In this document: one piece after another, positions 23,790 to 35,626 of the stretch
How the letters are laid out: every line of letters starts with the position of its first letter
How positions within the stretch are numbered: the stretch's first letter is position 1
Source of the DNA: Anaerolineales bacterium
GTDB taxonomy: Bacteria > Chloroflexota > Anaerolineae > Anaerolineales > Villigracilaceae
DNA: 64,000 bases
Direction of reading: 5' to 3'
NCBI GenBank assembly: GCA_016789025.1
Contig: JAEURC010000022.1
Span: forward strand, 1 to 64,000
Notes under the pieces: generated by a model
The model's database searches: none
What the model was told of the DNA's origin: nothing
Seen by the model: only the letters and a program-made list of their open reading frames with translations
Translations under genes and position numbers: made by a program

Positions 23790-23933
23790 CGCAAAATTTA
23801 TTTTGCGCCTTGCAATGGCAAATTGAAATTTGCCGTACAAAAAATAATGTGCCGCAAAGTTTACTTTGCGATTTATCAGCGGCTGGATATTTTTCAGATA
23901 CACATGCAGGCAAAGTGAACTTTGCCGTACAGG
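23790..23933. repeat. Cluster of four palindromes (GGCAAAnTnAAnTTTGCC)
   Basis: Four small palindromes occur at 23790-23807, 23817-23839, 23853-23870 and 23909-23933. Two end in GCCGTACA. The same unit, GGCGAACTTAAGTTCGCC plus GTACAGG, lies inside narG at 31820-31845. The last copy places AGGAG before the next gene. Confidence 0.8.
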
Positions 23934-23941
23934 AGCGTTCG

Positions 23942-24913
23942 ATGAAACGAATAACTTTCTTTATCGCGTTATTGATGATTACTTCGCTGGCGTGCAGTTT
24001 TGCGAGTCAGCCGTCAGCGGCGACTCAGCCCGCAGAAACAGCGACCAGCCCTGAGCTTGCCCTGAGCGAAGTCGAAGGGTCGCAAAGCGAGGCGGGGACT
24101 TCATCCGCTCAATTCGATTCATCCAAACTTGGGACGGTCGATAACGACGTCACGTATTGCACGATGGATGGAGTCGCGTTGAAGATGGATGTGTATTATC
24201 CATCCGAAAACAGCGGACGATTTGCCGTTACGATGTATGTGCATGGCGGCGGCTGGAGTTCGGGTGACAAGGCGAAAGGCGCGGGGGCGGTGGAATTTCC
24301 CGAATTGCAGAAGGCTGGTTTTTTGGTTGTGTCGGTCAATTATCGACTCGCGCCGGAGTATCAATTCCCCGCGATGATCGAGGACGTGAAATGCGCCGTG
24401 CGTTATTTACGCGCTCATGCAGATCAGTACAACCTCGACTCGAATCGGATCGGCGTGTTTGGCGGAAGCGCGGGCGGGCATTTGGTTTCGATGCTCGGCG
24501 TGACGGATGAAAGCGCGGGCTTCGATGTGGGCGAGTATTTGGAATATTCCAGCCGCGTACAAGCGGTGGTGGATATGTTCGGTCCCGCCGATTTGACGGT
24601 TGATTTTGAAGGCGGCGGCGAAACGGTTCGCCGCGCATTCGGGGATTTTGACCTCGCCCTCGCCAGCCCGGTGACGTATGCGAGCGCGGACGATCCTCCG
24701 TTATTGATTTTACATGGAGAGGAGGATGCGCTCGTGCCTATCGAGCAATCGGAGGAGTTGCTCGCCAAGTTGCAAGCGGCGGGCGTTCAGGCGGAACTTG
24801 TGCCTGTTGCCAACGCGGGACACGGCTTCAAGCCAGTTGGCGGAGAGATCAGCCCTTCGCGCGAGGAGATTTCGCAGATGATTGTGAGTTTTTTTGAAGA
24901 ACGGTTGAGGTGA
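23942..24913 (+). CDS. Secreted lipoprotein esterase, alpha/beta hydrolase fold
   Basis: This 323-residue protein has a lipoprotein signal (lipobox SLAC, about residues 15-18) and a hydrolase domain of the HSL/BD-FAE type. The oxyanion motif HGGGWS starts near residue 101, the nucleophile serine is in GGSAGG (about 174-179), and the acid and base lie in GEEDALVP and NAGHGF. It probably cleaves short-chain or sugar-linked esters outside the membrane. Residues about 36-47 (LALSEVEG) of the linker come from a dispersed repeat. AGGAG lies 6 nt before the ATG. It may be cotranscribed with the deacetylase-like lipoprotein, 152 nt upstream. Confidence 0.82.
   Translation: MKRITFFIALLMITSLACSFASQPSAATQPAETATSPELALSEVEGSQSEAGTSSAQFDSSKLGTVDNDVTYCTMDGVALKMDVYYPSENSGRFAVTMYVHGGGWSSGDKAKGAGAVEFPELQKAGFLVVSVNYRLAPEYQFPAMIEDVKCAVRYLRAHADQYNLDSNRIGVFGGSAGGHLVSMLGVTDESAGFDVGEYLEYSSRVQAVVDMFGPADLTVDFEGGGETVRRAFGDFDLALASPVTYASADDPPLLILHGEEDALVPIEQSEELLAKLQAAGVQAELVPVANAGHGFKPVGGEISPSREEISQMIVSFFEERLR
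24049..24080. repeat. GAGCGAAGTCGAAGGG repeat inside esterase gene
   Basis: The string CTTGCCCTGAGCGAAGTCGA is read in frame as LALSEVEG. Copies are at 42971-43002 (other orientation relative to the gene) and 47675-47703. Confidence 0.75.
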
Positions 24914-25195
24914 GGCGTTTTAGTGATGACCTTATACTTGATCTCTTGCAAAAGTCATTTTTGCCACACCGTTCGTGCCGCGAGTGGCGCCCTGCGCCAC
25001 GAGACGGCAGAGATCACAGAGAAAAAGAGAATTTTTCAAAGGTCTCTGTGGACTCTGTGGCTGAGCAAGAGACACTTATGCAAGAGGTCTACTTTCAATA
25101 GGTAGGGTAATCAAAGCGTTTTATATTTTTTTGCCGCTTCCAAGTTGAAACGGAGGATAGCCTCATTAAGCAGAATGTTATAATCGGATCGTCCT
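24914..25195. other. Gap with repeats and no gene
   Basis: The 282-nt gap holds GTGGCGCCCTGCGCCAC (24984-25000, a perfect hairpin). It also holds an outer imperfect pair, CTCTTGCAAAAGTC with TATGCAAGAGGTC, and AGAGATCACAGAG/TCTCTGTGGACTCTGTGG strings related to those near 14180 and 42105. No convincing ORF is seen. Confidence 0.6.
25179..25184 (+). promoter_or_regulatory. -10 box TATAAT before the sensor kinase
   Basis: TATAAT ends 11 nt before the ATG of the histidine kinase, so the leader would be only a few nucleotides long. There is no Shine-Dalgarno. Confidence 0.5.
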
Positions 25196-26749
25196 ATGCT
25201 AAAACGTCCGCATGTTCAATTGGTTATCCTGTTAGTTGCGCTTGTTCTGCTCGTGCTCGCCTCTGTCGGTATCGCAGCCTGGGAAGCGATGACTGCCGCC
25301 TCGCAACAAGGATTGGATGACGCGACGCAAACGGTAAATTATCTTCGCGTCGTTCAAATCATCTTATTGCTTTGCGCATTGATGTTGCTGGCAAGAGTCG
25401 CATGGGTTGCGCGCCGTTCGTTGTGGAAGCCGCTTCAAGCATTAGGCGCGGCGGCAAAAAGAATCGGGGAGAATCAACTGGACGAGCCGATTCAGGTCGA
25501 AGGTCCGGAAGAGATGCGGACGTTGTCGCAAACGTTTGATGAAATGCGAATCCGTCTTCAATCTGCGCAAGCAGAACTCATCCAATTGAATGACACCGTG
25601 GAAGAACGAATTGCGCAACGCACGCGCGAACTCGAAACGTTGAATGAGGTCAGCCGTGAAATTTCTTCGCGGCTCGATGTGCAACAGGTGCTGAACTCTG
25701 TCACCGAAAAAGCGCGCACACTGCTCGGCGGCGAAGTCGCGTCGCTTTGTCTTGTGGATGAATCACAGCATTGGTTGAAACTTCAAACATTGAGCGGACC
25801 CAAACGCGCGGTGGTCGGCAACACGATGCGCGCCGACAATGGATTTGCCGACGCGGTATTGACGGGCGAAAACACGATGCTCTGCGGAGTGGATTCGTGC
25901 CGCGGCGGATGCCGCATGTTGTCGGATGAATTTCGCGTCAGTCATTTGGCGGCGCCGCTTCGCATTGGCGACCGCGTTATCGGCGCGTTGTGTGTCGGAA
26001 GCCCCGCGCAGAATCAATTCGTGGCAGAGTCGGCGAACATGTTGACCAAGTTGGCGAACGTCGCCGCGATCGCGTTGGAGAACGCGCGTTTGTTCGCGCA
26101 AGCCGAACGCGCGGCAACCATGGAGGAACGCCGCCGCGTCGCCGCAGAAATGCACGATGGCTTGGGGCAAACGTTGAGTTATCTCGGGTTGATGACCGAT
26201 CAGGTTGTTGAATTTCTTTCAGATGGGCAGGAAGGCGCGGCGCTGGATCGCTTAAGCAAAACGCGCGAGACCATCGGCAAAGCCACAAGCGATGTGCGCC
26301 GCGCCATCAATGCGTTGATGGATGACTCGCCCGCAAAAAAGGATCTCTGGACTCGTCTGCATGATTCGGCGGACGAGATCGCTTCACAACACGACCTCAA
26401 ACTGGTCTGGCTTTCGGACGCCGACTCTACGCCTGAGGCTTCTCCGCAAACGGCGGAACAGATCTATAACATCACGCGCGAAGCGTTTGTCAACGCGGCG
26501 CGTCATGCAAACGCAAAACAGATCAATGTGCATGCGGGGCGCAGCGATGAAAACTATTTCGTGACCATCGCGGACGACGGCAAGGGATTCGACACCTCCC
26601 AACCCGCGCCAGACGGACACTTTGGCTTGCAGATCATGCAAGCCCGCGCCGATCACATCGGCGGACGGATCGAATTCCAGTCCGAGTTGGGGCGGGGCGC
26701 GCGCGTCACCTTGATATGGTCCCCTGAGGAGAAAGAGTCAATGAGATGA
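25196..26749 (+). CDS. NarX/LiaS-type sensor histidine kinase with Cys-rich GAF domain
   Basis: This 517-residue protein has two membrane helices (about 8-28 and 54-72), a HAMP linker (73-125), a coiled coil, a GAF domain (about 160-300), a HisKA_3 dimerisation domain with the phospho-accepting H320 (AEMHDGLGQ) and an HATPase domain (N433 in FVNAARHANA, DDGKGF at 460-465). The GAF domain contains C185, C230, C235, C239 and C266. C230, C235 and C239 form a tight CGVDSCRGGC motif that could bind metal, iron-sulfur or heme, or act as a redox switch. The periplasmic loop is very short, so sensing is probably intracellular. It is coupled (ATGA) to the response regulator and precedes the nar genes. 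Confidence 0.88.
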   Translation: MLKRPHVQLVILLVALVLLVLASVGIAAWEAMTAASQQGLDDATQTVNYLRVVQIILLLCALMLLARVAWVARRSLWKPLQALGAAAKRIGENQLDEPIQVEGPEEMRTLSQTFDEMRIRLQSAQAELIQLNDTVEERIAQRTRELETLNEVSREISSRLDVQQVLNSVTEKARTLLGGEVASLCLVDESQHWLKLQTLSGPKRAVVGNTMRADNGFADAVLTGENTMLCGVDSCRGGCRMLSDEFRVSHLAAPLRIGDRVIGALCVGSPAQNQFVAESANMLTKLANVAAIALENARLFAQAERAATMEERRRVAAEMHDGLGQTLSYLGLMTDQVVEFLSDGQEGAALDRLSKTRETIGKATSDVRRAINALMDDSPAKKDLWTRLHDSADEIASQHDLKLVWLSDADSTPEASPQTAEQIYNITREAFVNAARHANAKQINVHAGRSDENYFVTIADDGKGFDTSQPAPDGHFGLQIMQARADHIGGRIEFQSELGRGARVTLIWSPEEKESMR

Positions 26750-27393
26750 AACAAGTCCGCGTATTACTGGCTGACGATCACGCCCTCTTCCGCGAGGGGC
26801 TGGCTGGAATCATCAACTCACAACCAGACCTGAAAGTGGTAGGCGAAGCAAATGACGGTCTCGAAGCCCTTGTCAAGGCGCGGGAACTCAAGCCCGACCT
26901 TATCCTCATGGATGTGCAGATGCCCGGCATGGATGGGGTTGAGGCGGCGCGACAAATAAAACAAACCCTGCCTGAAACGATCATCGTGATGCTCACGGTT
27001 CGCGGCGAGGACGAGATCCTCTTTGAAGCCCTCAAACACGGCGCGCAGGGTTATTTGTTGAAAGAAATCCGTTCGCAGGATTTACTGGAAATGTTGCGCG
27101 GCGCGAAGCGAGGCGAGGCGGCTCTTTCTCCGACGTTGGCTGGGCATGTGTTGGCGGAATTTCGACGGATGAGCAAGTATGGCGCGGTGTATGCAAGCGA
27201 CGATGGTCTAACTGAGCGCGAACTTCAGGTATTGATAAAAGTATCGCAGGGCGCGACCGACAAGGAAATTGCCGATGCCTTGACGATCAGTCTTAATACG
27301 GTCAAGACCCATATTCGAAATATCTTATCGAAGTTACATGTGTCTACGCGGCGCGAGGCGGCAAGGGTGGCGAAGACCAAAGGGCTGATGTAG
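26746..27393 (+). CDS. NarL/LuxR-family response regulator
   Basis: This 215-residue protein has a receiver domain (acidic D10-D11, phosphoacceptor D56 in ILMDVQMPGMDG, conserved K near 105 in YLLKEI) and a LuxR-type HTH (LTERELQVLIKVSQGATDKEIAD, then SLNTVKTHIRNILSKLHVSTR). It is the cognate partner of the upstream kinase, with a 4-nt overlap. Its position close to narGHJI suggests control of nitrate respiration, which is an inference from context. No binding site was identified. Confidence 0.92.
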   Translation: MKQVRVLLADDHALFREGLAGIINSQPDLKVVGEANDGLEALVKARELKPDLILMDVQMPGMDGVEAARQIKQTLPETIIVMLTVRGEDEILFEALKHGAQGYLLKEIRSQDLLEMLRGAKRGEAALSPTLAGHVLAEFRRMSKYGAVYASDDGLTERELQVLIKVSQGATDKEIADALTISLNTVKTHIRNILSKLHVSTRREAARVAKTKGLM

Positions 27394-27470
27394 GCTTACA
27401 CGGTACGGGGTTTGTTTACCTTGCCCAATCTTTTGGATGCGGAATAACGCCGACTCCGCTAATTGACGGG

Positions 27471-28460
27471 TCAAGGAGTTGCCGTAGCGCTGGGGACGCG
27501 CGTCTCACATAACCCCGGCTCGTTGCCTGTTGGTATGAAACCAACCGCCATGCGGCAGGTGTTATCCAGTTCAAATACTGCCTGAATCGGATAGAAGACT
27601 GGGAACTCGGGATCAGCCGCGCCCGCTTGTTCGTGGGTGTAATGATCGCTAAAATCGAATAGGGCTGGGTTGAGGCAACTTCGTCCTGTCCACATGTTGA
27701 CCAAATACTCCGGCGTATTTTCCATCAGGGAGCGCTTCATGGCTAGTTCGACGATATTCGCATCCAGCGGCGATACGCGGATCCATGCCGAATCCGGGTC
27801 GTTGCCAATGCCCTGATCAAAGACCAGTGCCTCGAACCCGTTTCCGTCTGCCGCATTTGCATCGGTCATCACCGGGGTCATATTGCCCACATCGCCGTTG
27901 GTGTCGAAGTACACCTGAACGCCTTTTGTAGTCCAATCGGTGGAGGATGGGTTATCCGCGATCACCAACCAATCGCCTTTGCCGTCCAAGGTGATATCCA
28001 ACTGCATGGCAAAGCGGAACGGCGATCCATTTGCCGCGGCGCGATTCACCACTTGAATGGTGCCGTATACCCACGTGTCGTCTTGATAGACAAAGGTGTC
28101 AATGATATCCAACTCGGGAAAATAGGTCTCCATTGTCATGCCGTTGAACGGGCGTTCAAACCGCTCGAAGGTGAAGCGATCTCCGCCGTTAGCCATTTTC
28201 TGAGTTGCCGTGGTAGAAGAATTTTGATCTCCCGCGTGACTACTGCGATCTGGAGGCAGGGATGCGGGAATAGTTTGATGCTGGATTGGAGTTTCAGTGG
28301 GCGGGGGAGCAGGCGCCGTATCAATGGCCACAGTTAATTCTGTTGCAGGCGGTTGTGTTGGGGGTGGCGGAGTCGTTTGTGGTGTCCCTAGATTGCACGC
28401 GAGCATGGCCGCAATGAGGAACGTCAAAGCCAATACTTTATGCGTTTTTAGTTCGTGCAT
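27471..28460 (-). CDS. Lipoprotein of unknown function
   Basis: This 329-residue protein has a lipoprotein signal (lipobox MLAC at about residues 18-21) and a Pro/Thr-rich linker to about residue 65. The globular domain includes FPELDIIDTFVYQDDTWVYG, LDITLDGKGDWL and VYFDTNGDVGNMTP. The DGKGD and DTNGD strings look like calcium-binding loops of surface beta-rich domains. No enzyme motif is recognised. GGGAGAAG six nt before the ATG at 28460 sets the start. It reads away from the nar operon, but lies between it and the two-component genes. Confidence 0.7.
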   Translation of the reverse strand: MHELKTHKVLALTFLIAAMLACNLGTPQTTPPPPTQPPATELTVAIDTAPAPPPTETPIQHQTIPASLPPDRSSHAGDQNSSTTATQKMANGGDRFTFERFERPFNGMTMETYFPELDIIDTFVYQDDTWVYGTIQVVNRAAANGSPFRFAMQLDITLDGKGDWLVIADNPSSTDWTTKGVQVYFDTNGDVGNMTPVMTDANAADGNGFEALVFDQGIGNDPDSAWIRVSPLDANIVELAMKRSLMENTPEYLVNMWTGRSCLNPALFDFSDHYTHEQAGAADPEFPVFYPIQAVFELDNTCRMAVGFIPTGNEPGLCETRVPSATATP

Positions 28461-28826
28461 AAACAACTTCTCCCAGGTGGCGAAACGCGCAAGGCTCTAC
28501 ACTGTATTTGCACAACACATGAATATGATTATCGTTACTGAGCCTGCCGGAGCGGAAATTTCATAGAACGATCAAGAATTAGCGAGCATGAAAAAGTCGG
28601 TGGTTGTGATACCGTTCTTTTTTTCATTCCTCCATTTTGCTGTTCTTGTTTCGCGGGGATTTGGCGGGTTGATGAAGACATGGAGCGAAGAACTAATCCT
28701 TTTAAAAAAAAGAGTGATTCTTAATCACTCTTTTTTCATTCCAAAGGCAGGGTAGGGGAGGATAGGATTACTTCGCAAATTCAAGTACGCTTAAGGCAAG
28801 TTTTGTTCTATTGACCTTGCATAATC
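28461..28826. other. Divergent gap upstream of the nar operon
   Basis: This 366-nt gap lies between divergent genes, yet contains a strong bidirectional hairpin terminator at 28705-28737. No ORF of interest or clear FNR-type TTGAT-N4-ATCAA site was seen. The terminator implies either an attenuated leader for the operon at 28827 or a small transcript ending there. Confidence 0.55.
28705..28737. terminator. Bidirectional intrinsic terminator
   Basis: AGAGTGATT and AATCACTCT form a 9-bp stem with a 3-nt loop, flanked by an A run on the left and a T run on the right, so it works in both directions. It lies 90 nt before the first gene of the nar operon. Confidence 0.8.
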
Positions 28827-29216
28827 ATGCCAAAACCACGCGTCTTATTGCTCTGTTCCCAGTATCTCTTCGGCGAAAGCATGGAGGCGATCTTGCGTTC
28901 TGAGGAAGAAGTGGAACTAATCGGTCCATGGAATTTGGGCGATCAGGATATTGTCGAGCGGCTGGTTGAAGCGCGCCCGTCTGTCGTCGTCATTGCCGAT
29001 GAGCGCCTACAGAACGAGAAAGCCGCTGAATTGACAACCACCATCATCGAAAAGCATCCGGAAATATCCATGATTCGTACTGCGTTGAGCGAGAATGTTA
29101 TTCGAATTGTTTCCACACACACCCTGCCTGCCCGCGGCGATAACCTGCTTGAAACGATCCACAGTTGTATCGCCCAAGCCCGGGCGGCAGACAAGTCTGA
29201 TGATTCAGAAATATAG
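28827..29216 (+). CDS. Pseudo-receiver-like protein at head of nar operon
   Basis: This 129-residue protein looks like a receiver domain. The first strand is RVLLLCSQYLF, the helix FGESMEAILRSEEEVELIG follows, and the third strand VVVIADER has D58 at the phosphoacceptor position. The acidic pair normally found after strand 1 is missing and the region with the conserved Lys is not obvious, so phosphorylation is doubtful. There is no output domain. It ends 19 nt before the cytochrome c gene and probably starts the nar transcript. Its function is unknown. It may modulate the NarXL-like pair or bind another regulator. Confidence 0.6.
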   Translation: MPKPRVLLLCSQYLFGESMEAILRSEEEVELIGPWNLGDQDIVERLVEARPSVVVIADERLQNEKAAELTTTIIEKHPEISMIRTALSENVIRIVSTHTLPARGDNLLETIHSCIAQARAADKSDDSEI

Positions 29217-29235
29217 TAAGGAGTTTGCGAAACCC

Positions 29236-29810
29236 ATGAATACTAGAAGCGGTACGTTTGCAAAACGAAGACCCCTCGCGGTCATTTCAACCCTTGTGTT
29301 CTTACTTTTCGGATGCGCGCCCATAGCTCAGCAGGAGCCCCCGCAACCGGCTTCTGTTCAAGCCATTGCGGAAGGGAATATTGAAAACGGACGGAAGTTG
29401 TTCATGGGCTATGCTCATTTTGAAAATGAGGGACCGCCTTGTATGGGGTGCCATAACGTAGGCACAAATGGACTTCTCGGCGGCGGCGCGTTGGGTCCCG
29501 ACCTGACGAATGTATCAACCGAACGGACCGACATCGAACTTGCTTCGGTGCTCTCCAACAACCGCTGGACAAAATCGCCTGTGATGGAACCCATCTACAA
29601 CCAACATCCGCTCACGGAGAGCGAACAGGCGGATCTGATCGCTTTTATGAAATCATCAGTGGGCGAGCCTGAAACGGATAAAGAGTTGTTGGTGCTGGGC
29701 GTCAGCATCCTTGCGACCATCGGCGCCGCTGTTGTGCTTGGGTTCATATATCGCAATCGTTTGCGGAGCGTGCGCGCGGCGATGGTGAAAGAAGCGGAAA
29801 AGGAGTTGTT

Positions 29811-29814
<4 letters not shown>
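29236..29814 (+). CDS. Membrane-anchored monoheme cytochrome c (NarC-like position)
   Basis: This 192-residue protein has a lipoprotein-type signal (lipobox LFGC at about residues 24-27), one heme c motif CMGCH (about 74-78), an LGPDLTNV segment typical of class I cytochromes, and a C-terminal membrane helix (about 150-172) with a basic tail. The heme domain would lie outside the membrane. Thermus nar operons and some nitrite oxidoreductase operons also begin with a cytochrome c gene, so it probably exchanges electrons with, or helps assemble, the NarGHI complex. The start at 29236 is chosen by the signal peptide, since the longer frame overlaps the upstream gene. It overlaps narG as ATGA. 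Confidence 0.83.
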
Positions 29815-33443
<3,629 letters not shown>

Positions 33444-33449
33444 CAGATT

Positions 33450-33548
33450 AAACCTGACAGGTTTTATCAAGGTGTCTGCCTGCTCGGTAGATTGGGTTGG
33501 CAAGATACACGATAAACGAAGTCATCACGGAAACCTGTCAGGTTTTTT
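33450..33548. repeat. Two AAACCTGxCAGGTTT palindromes between narG and narH
   Basis: AAACCTGACAGGTTTT at the left and AAACCTGTCAGGTTTTTT at the right bracket the 122-nt narG-narH gap. The right copy ends in a T run and could act as a weak terminator. Other nar genes in the operon overlap or nearly touch. Confidence 0.7.
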
Positions 33549-33565
33549 AGAAAAGGATGTGAAAA

Positions 33566-35068
33566 ATGAAAGTACGCTCGCAAGTTTCAATGGTATTTCA
33601 TCTCGATAAATGTATCGGTTGTCACACGTGCAGTATCGCCTGCAAAAATATTTGGACCGACCGCCCAGGCGCGGAATACATGTGGTGGAACAACGTCGAG
33701 ACAAAACCTGGCGTCGGCTTCCCCACCCAATGGGAAGATCAGGAAAAATATCACGGCGGCTGGGAACTTGAGGACAAGCCGAAGAACCCCGAACTGAAAT
33801 TAAAACTGCAAAACCGTTTGCAGACGTTCGGCAATCTATTTTCCAACCCCGCCATGCCCACCATGGACGATTACTATGAGCCGTGGACGTACAACTACAA
33901 CGACCTGTTCAACTCGCCGCTCGGTCCCGACCAGCCGACCGCGCGTCCCATCTCGCGCGTGGACGGCAACCCGATTGACATCAAAGCAGGTCCCAACTGG
34001 GACGACGATCTAGGCGGCTCCAACATCTACGCGGTGAAAGATCCGTTGCTGGCAGATATGGATCCCGAGGATCGTCAGCGTCTCTTTTCCATCGAGCAAC
34101 TTTTTTACTTCTACATGCCGCGCATCTGTAACCATTGTTTGAATGCGGCTTGCGTGGGCGCGTGTCCATCGGGTGCAATTTACAAACGCGCCGAAGACGG
34201 CGTGGTGCTCATCAATCAAGATAAATGCCGCGGCTGGCGCATGTGTGTCTCTGCCTGCCCGTACAAGAAAACATATTACAACTGGTCAACGGGCAAATCG
34301 GAAAAATGTATCCTCTGCTACCCGCGCCTCGAAACGGGACAAGCCCCCGCCTGCTTCCATTCATGCGTTGGGCGCATCCGCTATTTGGGCGTGCTTCTGT
34401 ATGATGCGGATCAAATTCCCGACGCGCTCAAAGTTCCTGATGAGCAACTCGTTCAGCGTCAACGGGAGATGATCCTCGATCCGTTCGACCCGAAAGTTGT
34501 CGCGGCTGCGAAAGAAAGCGGCGTCCCCGACGGCGTGATCGCGGCGGCGCAAAATTCTCCCGTCTATCGCTACGTCAAAGAATGGGAGTTGGCTCTGCCC
34601 CTGCATCCCGAATATCGCACACTGCCGATGTTGTTCTACGTCCCGCCGCTTCTGCCTGTGCTCAATGCGACTCAAGAGAACGGCGCGCAACGCGTCGAAA
34701 CGGATTTGTTCACATCGTTGGAAAAAGCCCGCGTGCCTGTGCGTTATATGTCGCGTACGCTTTCGGCTGGCAACGATGAACTCGTCATCAAAGCCTATCA
34801 AAAGATGATCGCGGTCCGCATTTACAAACGCCGTGAAACGGTCGGCGATGTGACCGAAGAGGAAGCGAATGCCGCGCTGGCAAAAGCAGGCATGAGCGCG
34901 GAAGAAGCGGAAGCGATCTATCGCCTCACATCCATCCCCACGTATCAAGAACGCTTCGTCGTCCCGCCCTACAGCCGCGAAGGCGACATCGAAGAAGTGT
35001 ACGATCCGCAACAACGCAAAGCCGAGACAGGCTTCGGCAAGCGGCAGGCTCCGCAGAGAGGCTTGTAG
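33566..35068 (+). CDS. narH: Respiratory nitrate reductase beta subunit
   Basis: This 500-residue iron-sulfur subunit has four cluster motifs. They are CIGCHTCSIAC (C16, C19, C22, C26), CNHCLNAACVGACP, CRGWRMCVSACP (Trp in place of one Cys, the [3Fe-4S] site as in Escherichia coli NarH) and CILCYPRLETGQAPACFHSC. It wires electrons from the NarI hemes to NarG. AAAGGATG precedes the ATG. It is followed by narJ after 3 nt. Length and motif order are normal. Confidence 0.95.
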   Translation: MKVRSQVSMVFHLDKCIGCHTCSIACKNIWTDRPGAEYMWWNNVETKPGVGFPTQWEDQEKYHGGWELEDKPKNPELKLKLQNRLQTFGNLFSNPAMPTMDDYYEPWTYNYNDLFNSPLGPDQPTARPISRVDGNPIDIKAGPNWDDDLGGSNIYAVKDPLLADMDPEDRQRLFSIEQLFYFYMPRICNHCLNAACVGACPSGAIYKRAEDGVVLINQDKCRGWRMCVSACPYKKTYYNWSTGKSEKCILCYPRLETGQAPACFHSCVGRIRYLGVLLYDADQIPDALKVPDEQLVQRQREMILDPFDPKVVAAAKESGVPDGVIAAAQNSPVYRYVKEWELALPLHPEYRTLPMLFYVPPLLPVLNATQENGAQRVETDLFTSLEKARVPVRYMSRTLSAGNDELVIKAYQKMIAVRIYKRRETVGDVTEEEANAALAKAGMSAEEAEAIYRLTSIPTYQERFVVPPYSREGDIEEVYDPQQRKAETGFGKRQAPQRGL

Positions 35069-35071
35069 TTT

Positions 35072-35626
35072 ATGTACAAGGATACGACCGCCTCATTGTT
35101 CGACTCGTTCGCCGCGCTGTTGGAATATCCCGTTTCGGATATGACAGAACAGGCTGAGCGATTGCTCGAGGGATTGACGCCGCTCTTCCCCGAATCGGCT
35201 GAGGCGTTGAAAAAAATCGTTGGTGGGCGCGACCAGCTATCCCTGAGTAAGATGCGTGAACTGTTCACCACAACATTCGACATGCAACCCGTGTGCTATC
35301 CATACATTGGATTTCATTTGTATGGCGAAAGTTATAAGCGCGGCGCGTTCATGGCGCAATTGAACGAAGCCTATCATGCCATCGGGTATTCAGCCGAACA
35401 GGAATTACCCGACAATCTTTCGGTGATCCTGCGCTTCATCGGATTCGATTCGGAGAATCGTACCCGCGAGTTCTCGCAAGCATTGCTCAGCGACGGCGTA
35501 TTGCCCGCGCTGGAAAAAATGCTCAAGGTCTTTGGCGAGGGATCGGAGAATCCATATTTCGCAATTCTCTCCGCGCTGAATTTGTTCGCTGCCAACACGT
35601 TAGAAAAGGAATTGAGCCATGACTGA
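35072..35626 (+). CDS. narJ: Nitrate reductase assembly chaperone NarJ
   Basis: This 184-residue, mostly helical TorD/NarJ-family chaperone has the typical MRELFTTTFDMQPVCYPYIG and GESYKRGAFMAQLNEAY segments. NarJ binds NarG, helps insert the molybdenum cofactor and FS0 cluster, and is not part of the final complex. It overlaps narI by 8 nt. Confidence 0.9.
   Translation: MYKDTTASLFDSFAALLEYPVSDMTEQAERLLEGLTPLFPESAEALKKIVGGRDQLSLSKMRELFTTTFDMQPVCYPYIGFHLYGESYKRGAFMAQLNEAYHAIGYSAEQELPDNLSVILRFIGFDSENRTREFSQALLSDGVLPALEKMLKVFGEGSENPYFAILSALNLFAANTLEKELSHD

Noticed and set aside
28741-28826. FNR or NarL binding site before the nar operon
   Set aside because: I looked for TTGAT-N4-ATCAA and TACYYMT-type heptamer pairs and found none convincing. 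TTGACC...CATAAT ends only 1 nt before the ATG, which is too close for a promoter of this gene.
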